64,000 nt of DNA, from contig OX463854.1 in NCBI GenBank assembly GCA_949825065.1, positions 12,809,112 to 12,873,111 on the forward strand, written 5' to 3'. The translations under genes were made by a program, and so were the position numbers. Numbering within the stretch: position 1 is the first letter of the stretch; the number at the start of each line of letters is the position of its first letter. This stretch comes from Odontocerum albicorne (lineage: Eukaryota > Arthropoda > Insecta > Trichoptera > Odontoceridae). Of the stretch, positions 10,635-22,089 are shown in pieces. Below the pieces are notes generated by a model. That model was not told where the DNA came from. It searched no databases and was given only the letters and a program-made list of their open reading frames with translations.

Positions 10635-10679
10635 CTGCAAAGAATAAAAACAAACATTTATAAAAAAAAATTATCATGC

Positions 10680-12050
10680 TGATGCTGTTAGTGAACAATT
10701 TATGTAAAGATATTATGCTTATTACGGAAATCTGGATAAAACCTAACTCTCGTATGAGAGGCACCGGTGGCGTCACAGTCTACAGATCAGATCACATTTT
10801 CGGTAGAGGCGGAGGCACCACGATTCTCATCCGAGACACTATGCATCATACCCAACTCCTCACGCCCGCCCTGACAAACCTGGAGGCTACTGCCATCAGC
10901 ATCAAGGTTGACCGGAAGACAGTCACCATTGTGGCAACATATTATTGTACCATATCATTCACTTTTGCAACATATCATTCACTTTTGGAAAAAGACATCA
11001 AAGTTGTACTGGCCATGGGAGCCAAGGTCATATCAAACTCATATCCCTAAAAAAAAACAAACAAAAACAGACCTACAGACGTACACTAGACAAACGTGAC
11101 AAAACACTTCTAAAGATCCTCTAAAATGAAATGAAAAAAGAAATCCGCCTACTTAAAAACCAATTATGGCAGAGAAACTTGGCGGCCCTGGAACCGGGTA
11201 ATGGTGCCCTATCTATTTAACATCTACGCACACAACATACCTACTCCCCCAAATTGTAAGCTCACACTCTTTGCTGACGATGCGGCATGCTACGCATCCT
11301 TATTTAAGGTAGATCGAGCTGGTCACCGCCTTCGGATTGCTCTTGAGATCCTTGAAAAATACTTCCAGGACTGGAGGCTCAAAATCAATGACGCCAAAAC
11401 TGAGGCTATCATGTTCACCCGCAAAGTCAAGGAAAGAGTATTATCGATGCCCTTATTCATCGGTGGTTGCCTGGTTGAGTGGCAGGACGTGGTTAAATAC
11501 CTCGACCTGCACCTCGACCGGTGACAGACGTAGAAAACCCATCTGAATTTCATAAGCCAGAAGGGTCACAAGTGCATAGGGGCTATCAGTTTGATATTTC
11601 ATCGACAGCTTCTTTTCACCCAAAAATAAGCGCCTCTTATATAAAACCCTTATTTGTCTTAACTTGACCTACGCTGCATCCGTTTGGGGTAGTGTGAGGA
11701 ACACGGATCACCTGAAACTCCAGCAAGTGCAGAACAAGGTATTCAAAATCTCTTTCAACACCCATCACAGAACAAACCCCTGCTTCACACCGAATAGTGA
11801 GAAGAAACCCTACAACACCACATCCTCGCTTGGACCATGCAGTTCTATTTAAGTCAACAAAATCACAGCAATCCCATAGTCACTGCCCTGGGGGCTTACG
11901 AGAGTAAATCTGAAATTTTGTTATAAGCATAGGCTCCCGAAGCTCGTCTACCTACAGTATTGGGGGGGGGGGGGGCAAGGTCGGAATGAATGTGATGAAA
12001 TACAAGTAGCCTGAACGAGGAAACTTGTTTTTGCTTAAAAAAAATGTTGT
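10680..12050 (+). pseudogene. Jockey-like LINE, broken and internally deleted
   Basis: Three plus-strand blocks in LINE order. (1) 10680-11050: endonuclease part reading DIMLITEIWIKPNSRM and GRGGGTTILIRDTMHHTQ. (2) 11201-11524: reverse transcriptase palm with LFNIYAHNIP and the catalytic LFADDAACYA, then INDAKTEAIMF. (3) 11660-11930, in a different frame: LTYAASVWGSV, LQQVQNKVFKISF and NPIVTALGAYES, the usual jockey-type C-terminus. The segment between blocks 1 and 2 is too short for the missing endonuclease end and RT fingers, so a deletion has occurred. An A-rich tail follows after about 12050. A run of 14 G lies near 11961. The 5' end of the fragment is only about 45 bp from the Dpr-like exon acceptor. 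Confidence 0.8.
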
Positions 12051-13100
12051 AAAAAATGTTATCTAGTTATAAGTAGTATGTGGGTGTTAATTATTTCTAA
12101 TAAATCATATACATATTAAGGTTATCAAAAATAAAAAATAAAATGACACGCAGAAAAATAAAATTAAGGTAATTCATAAAATATAATATATAAATAAAAT
12201 GAGTTAAGTAGTAAATTTGTTTATAGGTTTAGCCTTGGCAAATATTTGTACCATACTCGTATATTACTTTGTTCAATAAAAAAAAAGTATGGAATAAAAA
12301 TATTTAAATGTAGCATATGTATATTTTTGTAAATAACTTTTTTGGTAAAAATATAATGGGATTCTCCCAGAAAATTTACTTGATTGGGCCAAGGATAAAT
12401 TTTAATGTCAGCTTGTCTTTGAACTCTTAAAAGAGTAGCATATTGTTTTATTTTTATTGGCAATCCGCCCATGCTGACCATTAAAGTTGAGTGGCAGGAT
12501 ACATATCGATAGGACAGGATGACAATTTCATTGAAATTTAGAGGACTGTTTTATTCGTGATGGGTAGTAGATTTTTTGTTTTTATACAGGCACCGTATGT
12601 GTCTCCTCACTGGATAATGTTGCTGTTAAAGCTTGAAGAAGTTGTCTGGTCTGACAGGCAAGGATTTTTTAAGTTGTTGTGGTAAGGTGGTTTAACCGCT
12701 GAGAGGGCTCGCCACCACTATACATAAAAAGAACACTCCTCCTTATTGAGAGAAAGTACGAACCTAGCAATAAGGATTACATTTCCATGCAACAAATTGT
12801 TTTTCAAAAATTATATTAAACAAATATTTAGTTTTAGGATAGTTGCACATAGCTACCATAAATATTTGTTTAAGTGGATAAACATCAACTTTATCCATTG
12901 TCTGTACTTGAGACTTTTTAATTATAATTTTTATTTTATATGTACAAGTATCAATTCATGACTAGTAAATATGATTCCTTCTTGCCAGGTTCGTATTTTA
13001 CTCCCATTACGGAGAGAAAATTTTAAAAACCCTCACTCTGCAAGAAAAAAACTCTCCCTGCTTTAACAATAACACCATTTTAGTAAGAGACGACATCTCT
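12051..13100. other. Anonymous AT-rich sequence
   Basis: Nothing recognisable; one TACTCGTA octamer at 12254-12261. Confidence 0.5.
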
Positions 13101-13343
13101 TTAACACGTTCTCTGCCAACAAGTTTTGTCATAAAATAACTCTGAGGCCAAGTTGCGGTAACATGCGGAAGGGCCGCGTCAAGCAATCCCAGTAACGTTT
13201 AACACAGAACTCGTGACTGACAGCACTGAATGGCAAGTTAAAGTAGGTACTCAGTGTCAGCCACTGGTGACAGACATAACCCCGCCCCATTGGAGTATTC
13301 CAGTGTCAGTCACCCGTGACTGACAAGGCGGTCAATGTGTTAA
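13101..13343. mobile_element. piggyBac-like MITE
   Basis: A 243 bp GC-richer island flanked by TTAA on both sides (13101-13104 and 13340-13343). The ends are imperfect inverted repeats: TTAACACGTTCTCTGCC on the left and the complement of TTAACACATTGACCGCC on the right. TTAA target sites and CAC-like ends are typical of piggyBac-family elements. Inside is a subterminal palindrome gtcagtcacccgtgactgac near 13304. There is no coding capacity. Confidence 0.7.
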
Positions 13344-14599
13344 AAATAAATCTAAACCACCCAACACGAAAAAATGATCTTCAAAGCTGCAATGAAAACG
13401 CCAAGGCACTCCACTGTTTATTAACAACTGGCCACTTTATTAAAAATCTTAAATCATAATAACAAGGGTCAATTTCAACAATGATAGCAAATTAATTTGA
13501 TTTTTTTTTATAAATCTGTTTATTTTGATATCGTTATGAATTTGAAAATTCGAACAATGTTCCTGTATACATGTTTTGCGCTTCGTTTTCACTGCACTGC
13601 CTCAGAATAAATTTGTTTCATTTTTACTTCACCGTCCCAGCATGTTTTGTTTTATTTTAACACTTGAAGCAGCATTCCAAATAATGTTAACTAGTTGCAA
13701 CCCGTGAAATATTCACGAAAGTAAAACAAATTCTACATTTATGAAAATATATATTCATAAATGTAAAATTTGTTTATATATCATTTATACATCGTCCCCT
13801 TTTACACCAGTTCAAAAATTGTTAGCTAGGTATTTAAAATTCCTTCAGTATCACGGACCCACCGAGATTCAAATTTCGAATTACTTTCGGAAAGAATCCA
13901 AGTATTCCTCTCTCGCTCTCTTGTATTCAAAATTCAATTCTCGTATTCTTTTTTTGGCGACAACCATCGTATGGGTTCTGGTCTATTTATACTATGATTC
14001 ACTGAGGAGGAATTGTATTTGAATTGGATTGTTATATTTATCCTTATAGTTTGCATTGTCAATTGAAGTTATATTTATCCTTATAGTTTGCATTGTCACA
14101 TAAAATATGGTTTTTCAATAATTATTTCAAGTAAATAAGTTTGCTTGATGGATGGTTCTCACTTAGTTTAAAAAAAATATAGCAATTACATACAGTTACA
14201 ATGTATGTAAGAATTCAGTATGGAGGCATTAAGGATCAATAAAAACTTAGGATTGATGCTTGAAGTAAAATAAAATGGAACACCCGTATATGACTTGTAT
14301 ATGAAGAGTGATTGAGTGGATAAAGAATATAGTATTGGGATTAAATTGTTTATAACATTAAGAATACACAATGTGAATGTTTGAGCTAATTATTTTTGTA
14401 ATACGAACAATTATATCAAATTAGTGATTAAGGAACGAATCCAAATCATTATAAACCTGGCCTAGTCAAGCAATTCTCTATATCCACAAAATGGAGGGTT
14501 TTTTACAAGACATATATTTAACCTCTATGTTTCACATTTCTATTAAAACGTATACAATTTTAAAAGTGGACTGTAGAAAGTGCTGTTGGGTCAAGTTTA
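13344..14599. other. Anonymous AT-rich sequence with small repeats
   Basis: Holds a short inverted repeat around 13735-13768 (tacatttatgaa facing ttcataaatgta) and a direct duplication of about 36 bp at 14029-14099 (gttatatttatccttatag twice). The open frame starting at 13741 has no recognisable features. Confidence 0.5.
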
Positions 14600-14735
14600 C
14601 GTTGTAAGGTAGAAAAAATGTCTGTGGCATTTAAAGGGAGTAGCACAACATGGAGTTTGAACCAGCGACCTTCCGTATGGAAGTCCTGCCTGCTACTGCG
14701 CGGCCATGCACCTCAACGTAACAAATGCGAGTGCC
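14600..14735 (-). repeat. SINE-2 copy (second SINE family)
   Basis: Minus-strand tRNA-like head differing from SINE-A: GGTGCATGGCCGCGCAGTAG (A-box region) and GGTCGCTGGTTCAAACTCC (B box), separated by CAGGACTTCCATACGGAA. The same head occurs at 41155-41235. Continuing toward lower coordinates is the short body ctgtggcatttaaagggag. Confidence 0.7.
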
Positions 14736-14924
14736 ACTATCTGCCGAAAGTAGAGCATTTATTTAAGTGAATGGTGCTTTGACTGAATGCTTTATTATTT
14801 TAAAAGGGTAAAGCAAGAATGCGTTATGTCATTTGGGTGCTCTATATTTATATTGATTTACATTTGAAGGAACTAAATATGTCAATTGGTGCATATGAAT
14901 GTTGAATGAGAACGAATGCAGATT

Positions 14925-15745
14925 ACTGTATTAAGATGCCATTATAGTGCTGGCAGAGAGAGAAAATGATTTGCAGAGTTTGGTAAGTAAATTTTATGAG
15001 GGATGCAAAGAGAAAAATCTGAGAATAGTTGTTGCAAAAATCAAAATAATGGCGATAGAAAAGTGTAAAAGAAAAGTATATACGTGAATAATGAAAGATT
15101 GAAGGAAATGGAGGAATATTGATATTTGGGTCGTATTTTGGAGGATGATGGGAGAACCAAGAAGATTATTGAATGGCGTGTTAAGATAGGAAACCAAGTC
15201 AGTCGGTCACTCAAACATTTATATTTAAACCGGACAGTATCAAAATTTGCTACGATGATGGTCCACAAAAGTATTTTGATACCAACTTTAAATTATGGGA
15301 GTGAAACATGGACATGGACTCAGAGGAGCCGAATACATGTTGTAGTTATGCATGCATTGAAAAAATTCATGGAGTGACAATGTATGTCAGAAAACGTTAT
15401 GAAGTACCAAGGGATGAATTTGAACTTAAGGCTGATATGTTGAGTAAGCTGAATTACACGCTTAGATGGTTTGGGCATGTAAAACGAATGAACTAAGAAA
15501 GACAAACAAAACCTTTATAGTGCAAAGGCGAGTGGAAGACGTGTAAAAGGAAGACCAAGGAAAGAACGGTTGGATCAAACGAATGGTATTCTGAAAGAAG
15601 GAAACGTAGAAACTCAGAGAAAGCATAGAAGCTGTTAGAGAAGGTGTATGGATTAAAAAAGGGCAAAGGATATGAGTCGAGATAGGAAAGTATGGCACTC
15701 TGTCCTCTATACCTACCCCGACAGGGAAACGGTTTAATGGTATGT
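14925..15745 (+). pseudogene. RTE-like LINE fragment 1 (RT thumb to 3' end)
   Basis: The longest RTE-like copy in this orientation. Decayed frames read, in order: IIVLAERE just after the lost YADD box (14950), YLGRILEDDGRTKK (15122), LKHLYLNRTVSKF, then HKSILIPTLNYGSETW (15270), RWFGHVKRMN (15465), GRRVKGRPRKERLDQ and a terminal KVW...YPDRE (15690), followed by ggtatgtatatgtg. Frameshifts and stops are numerous. The reader should treat it as the reference for the other RTE scraps listed below. Confidence 0.8.
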
Positions 15746-16228
15746 ATATGTGTAAAAAGTCTGAAAATTTAGTTGAGCTTAATGATAAGGTTTTTTTTTT
15801 GTATTTTTGATTATTCCTAATAAAAAAATCATTAGGCTGCCTGCCCCAAATCTTTCAAACATTATTTTGCTAAGTTTATCATTATGTATTTACTAAAAGA
15901 TATTAAAAAACCTTGTTTACAAAATACCCACTTTTTTAACCTCTCAACGTGAAACTCGAGCAAAATATGCGTGTTGTTTAATTATTTTAAATATGTTGAC
16001 TCATTGGTAGGTGGCTGGATGCGTACGATGACGAAGGGGTGCAAGTAGCAAGGGGTGTGGACTACGGTTCACGTGTACGCCTTTAGAGTTTAGAGGATCG
16101 TAATAATGATTTATAGTATTTATGCATACAGCGAGACTTAAGCTGTCATGTCTTGTTAAAATTTTGATATCAACGTCATTTTATACTCATTTAAATTTTA
16201 AAATACACATCACCCATCATCTCAGATG
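15746..16228. other. Anonymous sequence
   Basis: Nothing recognisable. Confidence 0.5.
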
Positions 16229-16400
16229 AACTTTGTGACCAAGTTAGTATAATACATGTCTTCCAATGTGAGGATTACGGGCTCTAATTGTGTTCGAAAC
16301 AAATTTATTTTAAAAGAGGTTCCAACCTGGTTTTAACTTAAGGCCTGAATAACACCTTTCTGTTTGATTGGAAAAATAATCATATGAAAATAAGCCCACT
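16229..16400 (+). repeat. SINE-A copy
   Basis: Head gaactttgtgaccaagttag and cttccaatgtgaggattacg, body aaagaggttccaacctgg and taaggcctgaataacacc, tail tgtttgattgg. Diverged but in the family order. Confidence 0.65.
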
Positions 16401-17054
16401 AATGAACATATAGTATTATACATTTGGGAATTATGTACATGAAAAACAGTTCATAATATTATATATTGTACTTAAAGTTCCAATACTTACATAATATAAA
16501 TATATTCCAGCCTTCGATGATATTCAAAAAAAAAAAACTGGCTGCAAATACGAGTCACCCAGTTTACAGTGGCTTAACCCATTTTAATTTTTTTTTTATT
16601 TTACGTGTTATCTGAAAAAAGCTGGTGTGATAAAATACACCAATGAATTCATAGTTGCAACTTTTTTTATTATATTTAATTATTCGAATCTAATGTTTTT
16701 TTTTAATTTTCTGACTGGTGCTATACATTGATATTTTTACGCATATTTTTTTTAAAGATACACAATATGTAGCCTGATTATTGAGTTTTTTACAATAAGA
16801 TGTCGATACGTTATCTTTTGTGTTATTATTGTTCCTATAATATGTTACGACACTGAAGTGTCGTTTATTTTGGCAATACATAAAAAAATAAGCCTCGAAA
16901 GCTTTTTACACACTCAGAGTTTTATTCCTTCTTTTAACGTAAGCAAACTTTTATGATTTCATTACAAATTGGAACAAATCCTTAAAATCAAATTCCATGA
17001 TCTAGCTCAAAAAAATACAAGTGTTAATTATAATTACATGCGTTAAAAGTGTGT
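16401..17054. other. Anonymous AT-rich sequence
   Basis: Nothing recognisable; homopolymer T and A runs. Confidence 0.5.
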
Positions 17055-17235
17055 GAGTTTTGTTACTGCTTCATGTATGGAGGGGTATTGCGAAGATGAA
17101 CAGCAAGTTTCGTGCCTGTTCAAGGGGTTTTAAGTCCGAAGACTCGATGAACTGGGCTGGCGACAATGTTACCTTCTTGGCACGCTCTTCAATATCCCCG
17201 ATTCACAAGGTCGGATATATTGAAGTGTGTCAAAC
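17055..17235. other. GC-richer island, open on both strands, unidentified
   Basis: About 180 bp that stands out in composition. On the plus strand an ATG frame (17060) reads MNSKFRACSRGFKSED and further. On the minus strand a frame reads RAKKVTLSPAQFIESSDLKP and LEQARNLLFIFAIP. I recognise neither. It may be a host exon, a conserved non-coding element or another transposon scrap. Confidence 0.3.
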
Positions 17236-17774
17236 GAATAAATTAAAATATTTTTTTTTAATTTCAAAATTTTCATTTCAGCATCTAGAAAAAAGTGCTG
17301 AAATAAAAATCCATACGGCAATTTTTTTATACTTTTAAGTTTAAGCATAGAAGAATAAAACTGTTGAAACCATTCATTTTTCACACTTGAGGCAGATTGT
17401 ACCATAAAAAAGGTTGCGGAATGCTGACTAAGGGTAAATAAAATCGTGATACCATATTTTTGCGTTTTATTCACAGCCAAACGTATTATCTGAGAAAAAG
17501 TTTTCTAATAAAAATTCTCAAATCTGACATTTTTTATCTGAATCAGCGGCAAATTAACGACTTGTGGATGAATAAATCTTTACTAAAATAACACGAAAGT
17601 ATCCTTTCTTTTCTTTCTTCGTGACGGATAAGAATAGATCTGAATTAGAAGTAACAGAAATCTAATCAATACTGAGTGAATGCATTGAAATATTTATAAA
17701 CTCAAAGCGTATCAACTCTGTTAATATCTTGGCATAGTTCAATTAATGAAGCTACTATTTTTTATATTTATAGC
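17236..17774. other. Anonymous sequence
   Basis: Nothing recognisable. Confidence 0.5.
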
Positions 17775-17950
17775 GAGGACGACCTCCCTAATCCTGTTAG
17801 TAAGTCTTCTACTCTGATGTTTCAAGTTCAATTCTCGATGATACCCAATAAAAAAAATGGGCATAATCTGGTTAAGAAACTTCGTCTTGTAACAATACTT
17901 GTACGCGCTAGACGTGTCGAAGTATTGTTTTCTGTCTACGTTCAGTAATT
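17775..17950 (+). repeat. SINE-B copy
   Basis: Diverged head (gacctccctaatcctgttag; B-box-like caagttcaattctcgatg) followed by the alternative body aatctggttaagaaacttcg, tcttgtaacaatact and cgcgctagacgtgtcgaagt. The last segment recurs at 31150-31180, defining the B body. Confidence 0.65.
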
Positions 17951-19179
17951 GTCAACACCTACGATGGTGAATTGTAAGTTGCTTGCCCGATTCAGTGGTT
18001 ATTAAGCCGATAAATTGATAACAGAGGCCGAAAATAATATTGTCTTCCTTCAATATGTCCACATTACCAATCCATATTTGTTAAGGAATACCATGCAAAT
18101 GAATGAATACGATTAAAAATGAAAATAATCCGTTTTTCCCCACGTTGACGAAGAACTAAATTTTGTAAAGCTGTATTGGACAACAATATATTTAAGAACA
18201 CTTTTTTTACATTATTTATGTTATCTGGTTCGTAAACTCAACTCATAAATTGAGTGAGTCTGAATAATAAAAATAAAATTAAAATATACACCACTGTTTA
18301 GAGAGATAACTCCCTCACGCCTTAACTCAGGATTCGAACCGACAAAGGAAAAAAATTACAAACAAACTGTTGTAGATCTTCCGATATGAGATAATAATGC
18401 ATTCGACTTTAGGTATGTTATGTTTATTGTTAAGTGTGTGTGAAAGTGAGATTTAAACAAAAACTCAAATGAATAGATCCTCTCATCACCAATACATTTT
18501 TGCTGACAATAGTGGGATGTTAAGAAATCGTGCGGCAGAATACTCAGCCTTATTGGGCTGAAATTAATATTTTAGAATACAATCCTTATACAATTATTTA
18601 AGTCTTTATTTAAAAAAATATATTCAGTACTTCTCTCCTTTCATTCTACATAGGACCGTTTATTTTTTTGATAACCATCGGGAATCAAATCTTGAATTTG
18701 GTGGAAAGAAGTTTTTTAAAAATCTACTATGTGCCATCTCGTTTATGTATCCAAATTACCAAAAAAAAAGTTGTTCTTGAAATGTATTGATTAGTAATCA
18801 ACAACTTTTGTCATTTTCTTAAAACCTCGCTGATAATTATAAAATACCCTTTTCTCATTTCTCATGCCTTTTGATAGCCCGAAAGTGTATTTTTTTAACA
18901 CTAGAACATTAAAATTTACCTACTGCGCTGAAGTTATAATGCAATACGTTTTATGAAACGGATTTCAAAACCAAATAACTATTTTACTAATGTTTTGTAC
19001 GAACTTTAATTCTCAACGAACTTTTAAAATAAATGTTATGTCATACTTATCACCATTACATTAGACATGAAAATAAACACAGCCGTAGGCCAGTGGAAAA
19101 TAGTGCCGTGGACTCATCCGTGCTAAGTAAGCAAGCCTCCATGCTAAGTACTCCGCCTTCTTATAACCAAGTATGGGAG
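17951..19179. other. Anonymous sequence
   Basis: Mostly featureless. At about 18330 the minus strand has a perfect B-box GGTTCGAATCC, but no convincing tRNA fold or A box accompanies it. Confidence 0.45.
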
Positions 19180-20105
19180 TAGGGAATTTGGAGTTGGTTT
19201 TTGCACCCTTTCTTTTATATAATGGAACAATCGCTGTACTCCTCCAGAATTTCAGTAGGTATGTATTCATTTACTTAACATTTGTTGAAAAATTGTTTCA
19301 GCCATTCGATAATTTACTCACCTTCACTCACAATCAGGTTTGTGCTTATTTAAATAACAACCTGACGACCTTTTTTCATGTTTTTTTAGTCATTCGTAGT
19401 TCTTCTTAGTTAATTGCTTTCATATTTTCAAGACGCTCGCCATTCTTACTTCTATCAGACACACCGTTACCTCTACTAACACCATTCTCGTACAATTCTT
19501 CAAAATATTCCTTCCGTGTCGAACGAACTATTCTTCTTTTGAAAATTACCCCATTTTTAATTTTTGTTCCACTTATAATCCCCAAATATTTTTCCACCAC
19601 ATTTGAATCACTTCTTTCCAAAATATTTATTTCATTTCCTTCTTCTTTTCCTCAACTAATCTTTTGGTTTTAATCTTTCTTTCTTTATACTCGTACCTTA
19701 CCTTAAGTTTCATTATTTCATCCCTTTTTCCCTGTTCTTGCTTCAATAAATATTTACAATGCTTTATTTTTCTCCTCCAATTCATTATACTACCATACAT
19801 CGCCTTTTTTACTTCCAACTTTCGCAGTGCCACATATATTTTTGCAGGGGCCACCAATATATTTTTCATACTCATTCACTCTTCGTCAAAATTTAACCCA
19901 TGACTTATTCTCATTCTTCCTTCAATACTTTTCCTAAGCTCATCTTTCTCCGCATTATCTTATAATTTCTCACATCTGATACTCACGGCCAACATTTTTT
20001 GACGTACAGTAGATCTCCGTTCACAAAAAAAAAAATTCTGCTAACTATTCGACAATTATCTGAGCCAATATCTACACTTCTAAACATTCTTATTTCATGA
20101 ACGTT
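19180..20105 (-). pseudogene. RTE-like LINE fragment 2 (endonuclease end to RT fingers)
   Basis: The only copy reaching into the endonuclease. From high to low coordinates on the minus strand: FRSVDIGSDNCRIV (about 20070), corresponding to the GSDH catalytic box of AP-type endonucleases with His changed to Asn; a Lys/Arg-rich linker (19875-19627); GIISGTKIKNGVIFKRR and YFEELYENGVSRGNG (19570-19460), the linker before RT; and STAIVPLYKRKGAKT (about 19230), the RT finger motif of RTE elements. Frameshifts separate the blocks. A TACTCGTA octamer at 19688 lies inside. Confidence 0.75.
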
Positions 20106-20202
20106 TTTTTTTGCTGTGAAGAATGCACGCACACATAGAAAATTAATGATTGTTCATTTCTTTTTTCCACGTACATATGTGTTTAATTTGATATAATAAT
20201 TG

Positions 20203-20432
20203 TTTTATATTGTATAACACTTTTGTTGTATACAGTACAGCCTGGCGGATTTGTTGCAATATGGTAAACTCTTAAAAAATATATGTTTAAAAGGCAAAAT
20301 TAGAGAGTTATTATTAAAAAGGAGTAATTTAAGAGCTTTTATAAAAACAATGGATATCAATGGGAATCAAACCCGCAATCTTTGGGTTGAAAGACAGGAA
20401 TCTTATCAGCACGGAGGTCGTTAATTATTATA
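20203..20432 (-). repeat. SINE-A copy, full length
   Basis: Minus-strand copy with tail at 20203-20270 (gtataacacttttgttgtat, acagtacagcctggcgg), a body of about 75 bp, and head at 20345-20432 (caatgggaatcaaacccgc, then tgaaagacaggaatcttatc). Confidence 0.75.
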
Positions 20433-20980
20433 AGAAAATATAAATCTTGAAATTGTATGTTTCATGAGGTATACAGATTGTATGTTTCATGAGGCGTTAA
20501 TATTACGCCCCAACTCATAATCCTTGAGAAAATATGGAAATTTTGGGATAAACATACTATTATTGCTATGTAGTAATAGGACAAGCAGCTGTCGAAGTAC
20601 AGGGTTTGGCAATTTTTCTATGAAATCACATTTGGTCCTTTACATTAAGCCATTATCCCATATTTTTTGAGGAAATAACCATTCCTGATCCCTATGTGCT
20701 GTGTTTGTGGGATCACATTTTGTTTTTATTTCGGAACTTTTATCGTTTCTCCGAAAATGCCTAAATATATTTCGTTTCTTTAGAATTTTTATTTTAAGAT
20801 CTTTATTGTTTTTTTTTACTTTTCCGGTTGCTGTGAATAATGTTGATGAAATAGTATTATTTTGAAGAACATCTTTACCAATTGGGAAGGTTTCCTAAGA
20901 TTTGTGGATATTTTTTTTTTCTATTGTATACTTATATTATTTAAAGTAAAGGTATTATTACCATTGTGGAGATTTAAAGA
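20433..20980. other. Anonymous sequence
   Basis: A short direct repeat ttgtatgtttcatgaggy occurs twice at 20452-20503; otherwise nothing recognisable. Confidence 0.5.
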
Positions 20981-21191
20981 CATTGTAATTTGTTTTATCA
21001 AACACTGTTTATTCCACTTTTTGCAACGGTATAACTCAGCCGGTTTCAAAGCTTTCATCTCATCATCAAGGGAGCACAAACCAGAGTCTTGTTTGTGCTC
21101 CCCTGATGATGAGGTAAAAGCCTTGAAACCGGCTGAGTTATACCGTTACAAAAAGTGGAATAAACAATGTTTGATAAAACAAATTACAATG
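20981..21191. mobile_element. 211 bp palindromic element
   Basis: Two arms of about 100 bp are near-perfect reverse complements (cattgtaatttgttttatca at the left, its complement at 21172-21191) around a short spacer at about 21084. Each arm carries gagcaca..., ctgatgatga and ccttgaaaccggctgag. A single arm occurs at 31328-31437 and a decayed palindrome at 44441-44655, so it is a dispersed family. The CTGATGA...GAAAC pattern resembles terminal repeats of Penelope-like elements, which often carry hammerhead-type ribozymes; this is inference. Confidence 0.75.
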
Positions 21192-21454
21192 TTGTATACT
21201 TATACTATATATGGTGTTGAACAAGTAAATATATATGCCTTCTCAATATCTTGTGTTTTAGAGCCACTTGTATCATCGTTAATTTCACATTCATCTCTAA
21301 TCGAAATGTTAGCGCTAAGTTTACAATGTTGTATACTTATATATGGTGTTGAACAAGTAAATATATATGCCTTCTCAATATCTTGTGTTTTAGAGCCACT
21401 TTTATCATCGTTAAGTTCACATTCATCTCTAATCGAAATGTTAGCGCTAAGTTT
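21186..21454. repeat. 137 bp tandem duplication beside an assembly gap
   Basis: Unit starts at 21186 and 21323 (acaatgttgtatacttata); the two copies differ by a 5 bp indel and a few substitutions. The duplication runs up to within 40 bp of the gap, suggesting a collapsed tandem array. Confidence 0.9.
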
Positions 21455-21489
21455 ACATATATCTATAATGATTCTTTGTCATAAATTAT

Positions 21490-21689
21490 NNNNNNNNNNN
21501 NNNNNNNNNNNNNNNNNNNNNNNNNNNNNNNNNNNNNNNNNNNNNNNNNNNNNNNNNNNNNNNNNNNNNNNNNNNNNNNNNNNNNNNNNNNNNNNNNNNN
21601 NNNNNNNNNNNNNNNNNNNNNNNNNNNNNNNNNNNNNNNNNNNNNNNNNNNNNNNNNNNNNNNNNNNNNNNNNNNNNNNNNNNNNNNNN
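21490..21689. other. Assembly gap, 200 N
   Basis: Exactly 200 unspecified bases, which suggests a placeholder of unknown true length. The open frame that crosses it is an artefact. Confidence 1.
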
Positions 21690-22089
21690 AACCTTACGTT
21701 TTTTACTCAATGCGCGCATTTCTACAAAGTTTATAAAATGCTTCCTAAAATTACAAGCATCCTTTAAAAATGTGTACTTTCAAATATTTTGATGTAAGTT
21801 ACTACATTTAATCCGTAGAATAGAAAATAAAGAACCACTCGTTACAGTACAGCATTTTTAAAACTTTCATACCATGAGGTTGAGCAGCTGTCATTCACAG
21901 CTGTCAACCGACTAGCAATATCGACGCTCCAATGCATGGAAAAGGTGGGAAAATCATTTGAAAAGTGACGTCTCCTAAAGGAAGAGAGTGCTTCAAAAAA
22001 TCAATTTGATTGAAATATTGAAATGTAAGCACTCAACTTCTCCATAAATTTTATACATTAAGCATAGCAATATAGTCGAATAATATAAT
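21690..22089. other. Anonymous sequence
   Basis: Nothing recognisable. Confidence 0.5.

Noticed and set aside
20862..21767. 301-codon open frame
   Set aside because: It crosses the palindromic element, a tandem duplication and 200 N; the length is an artefact.
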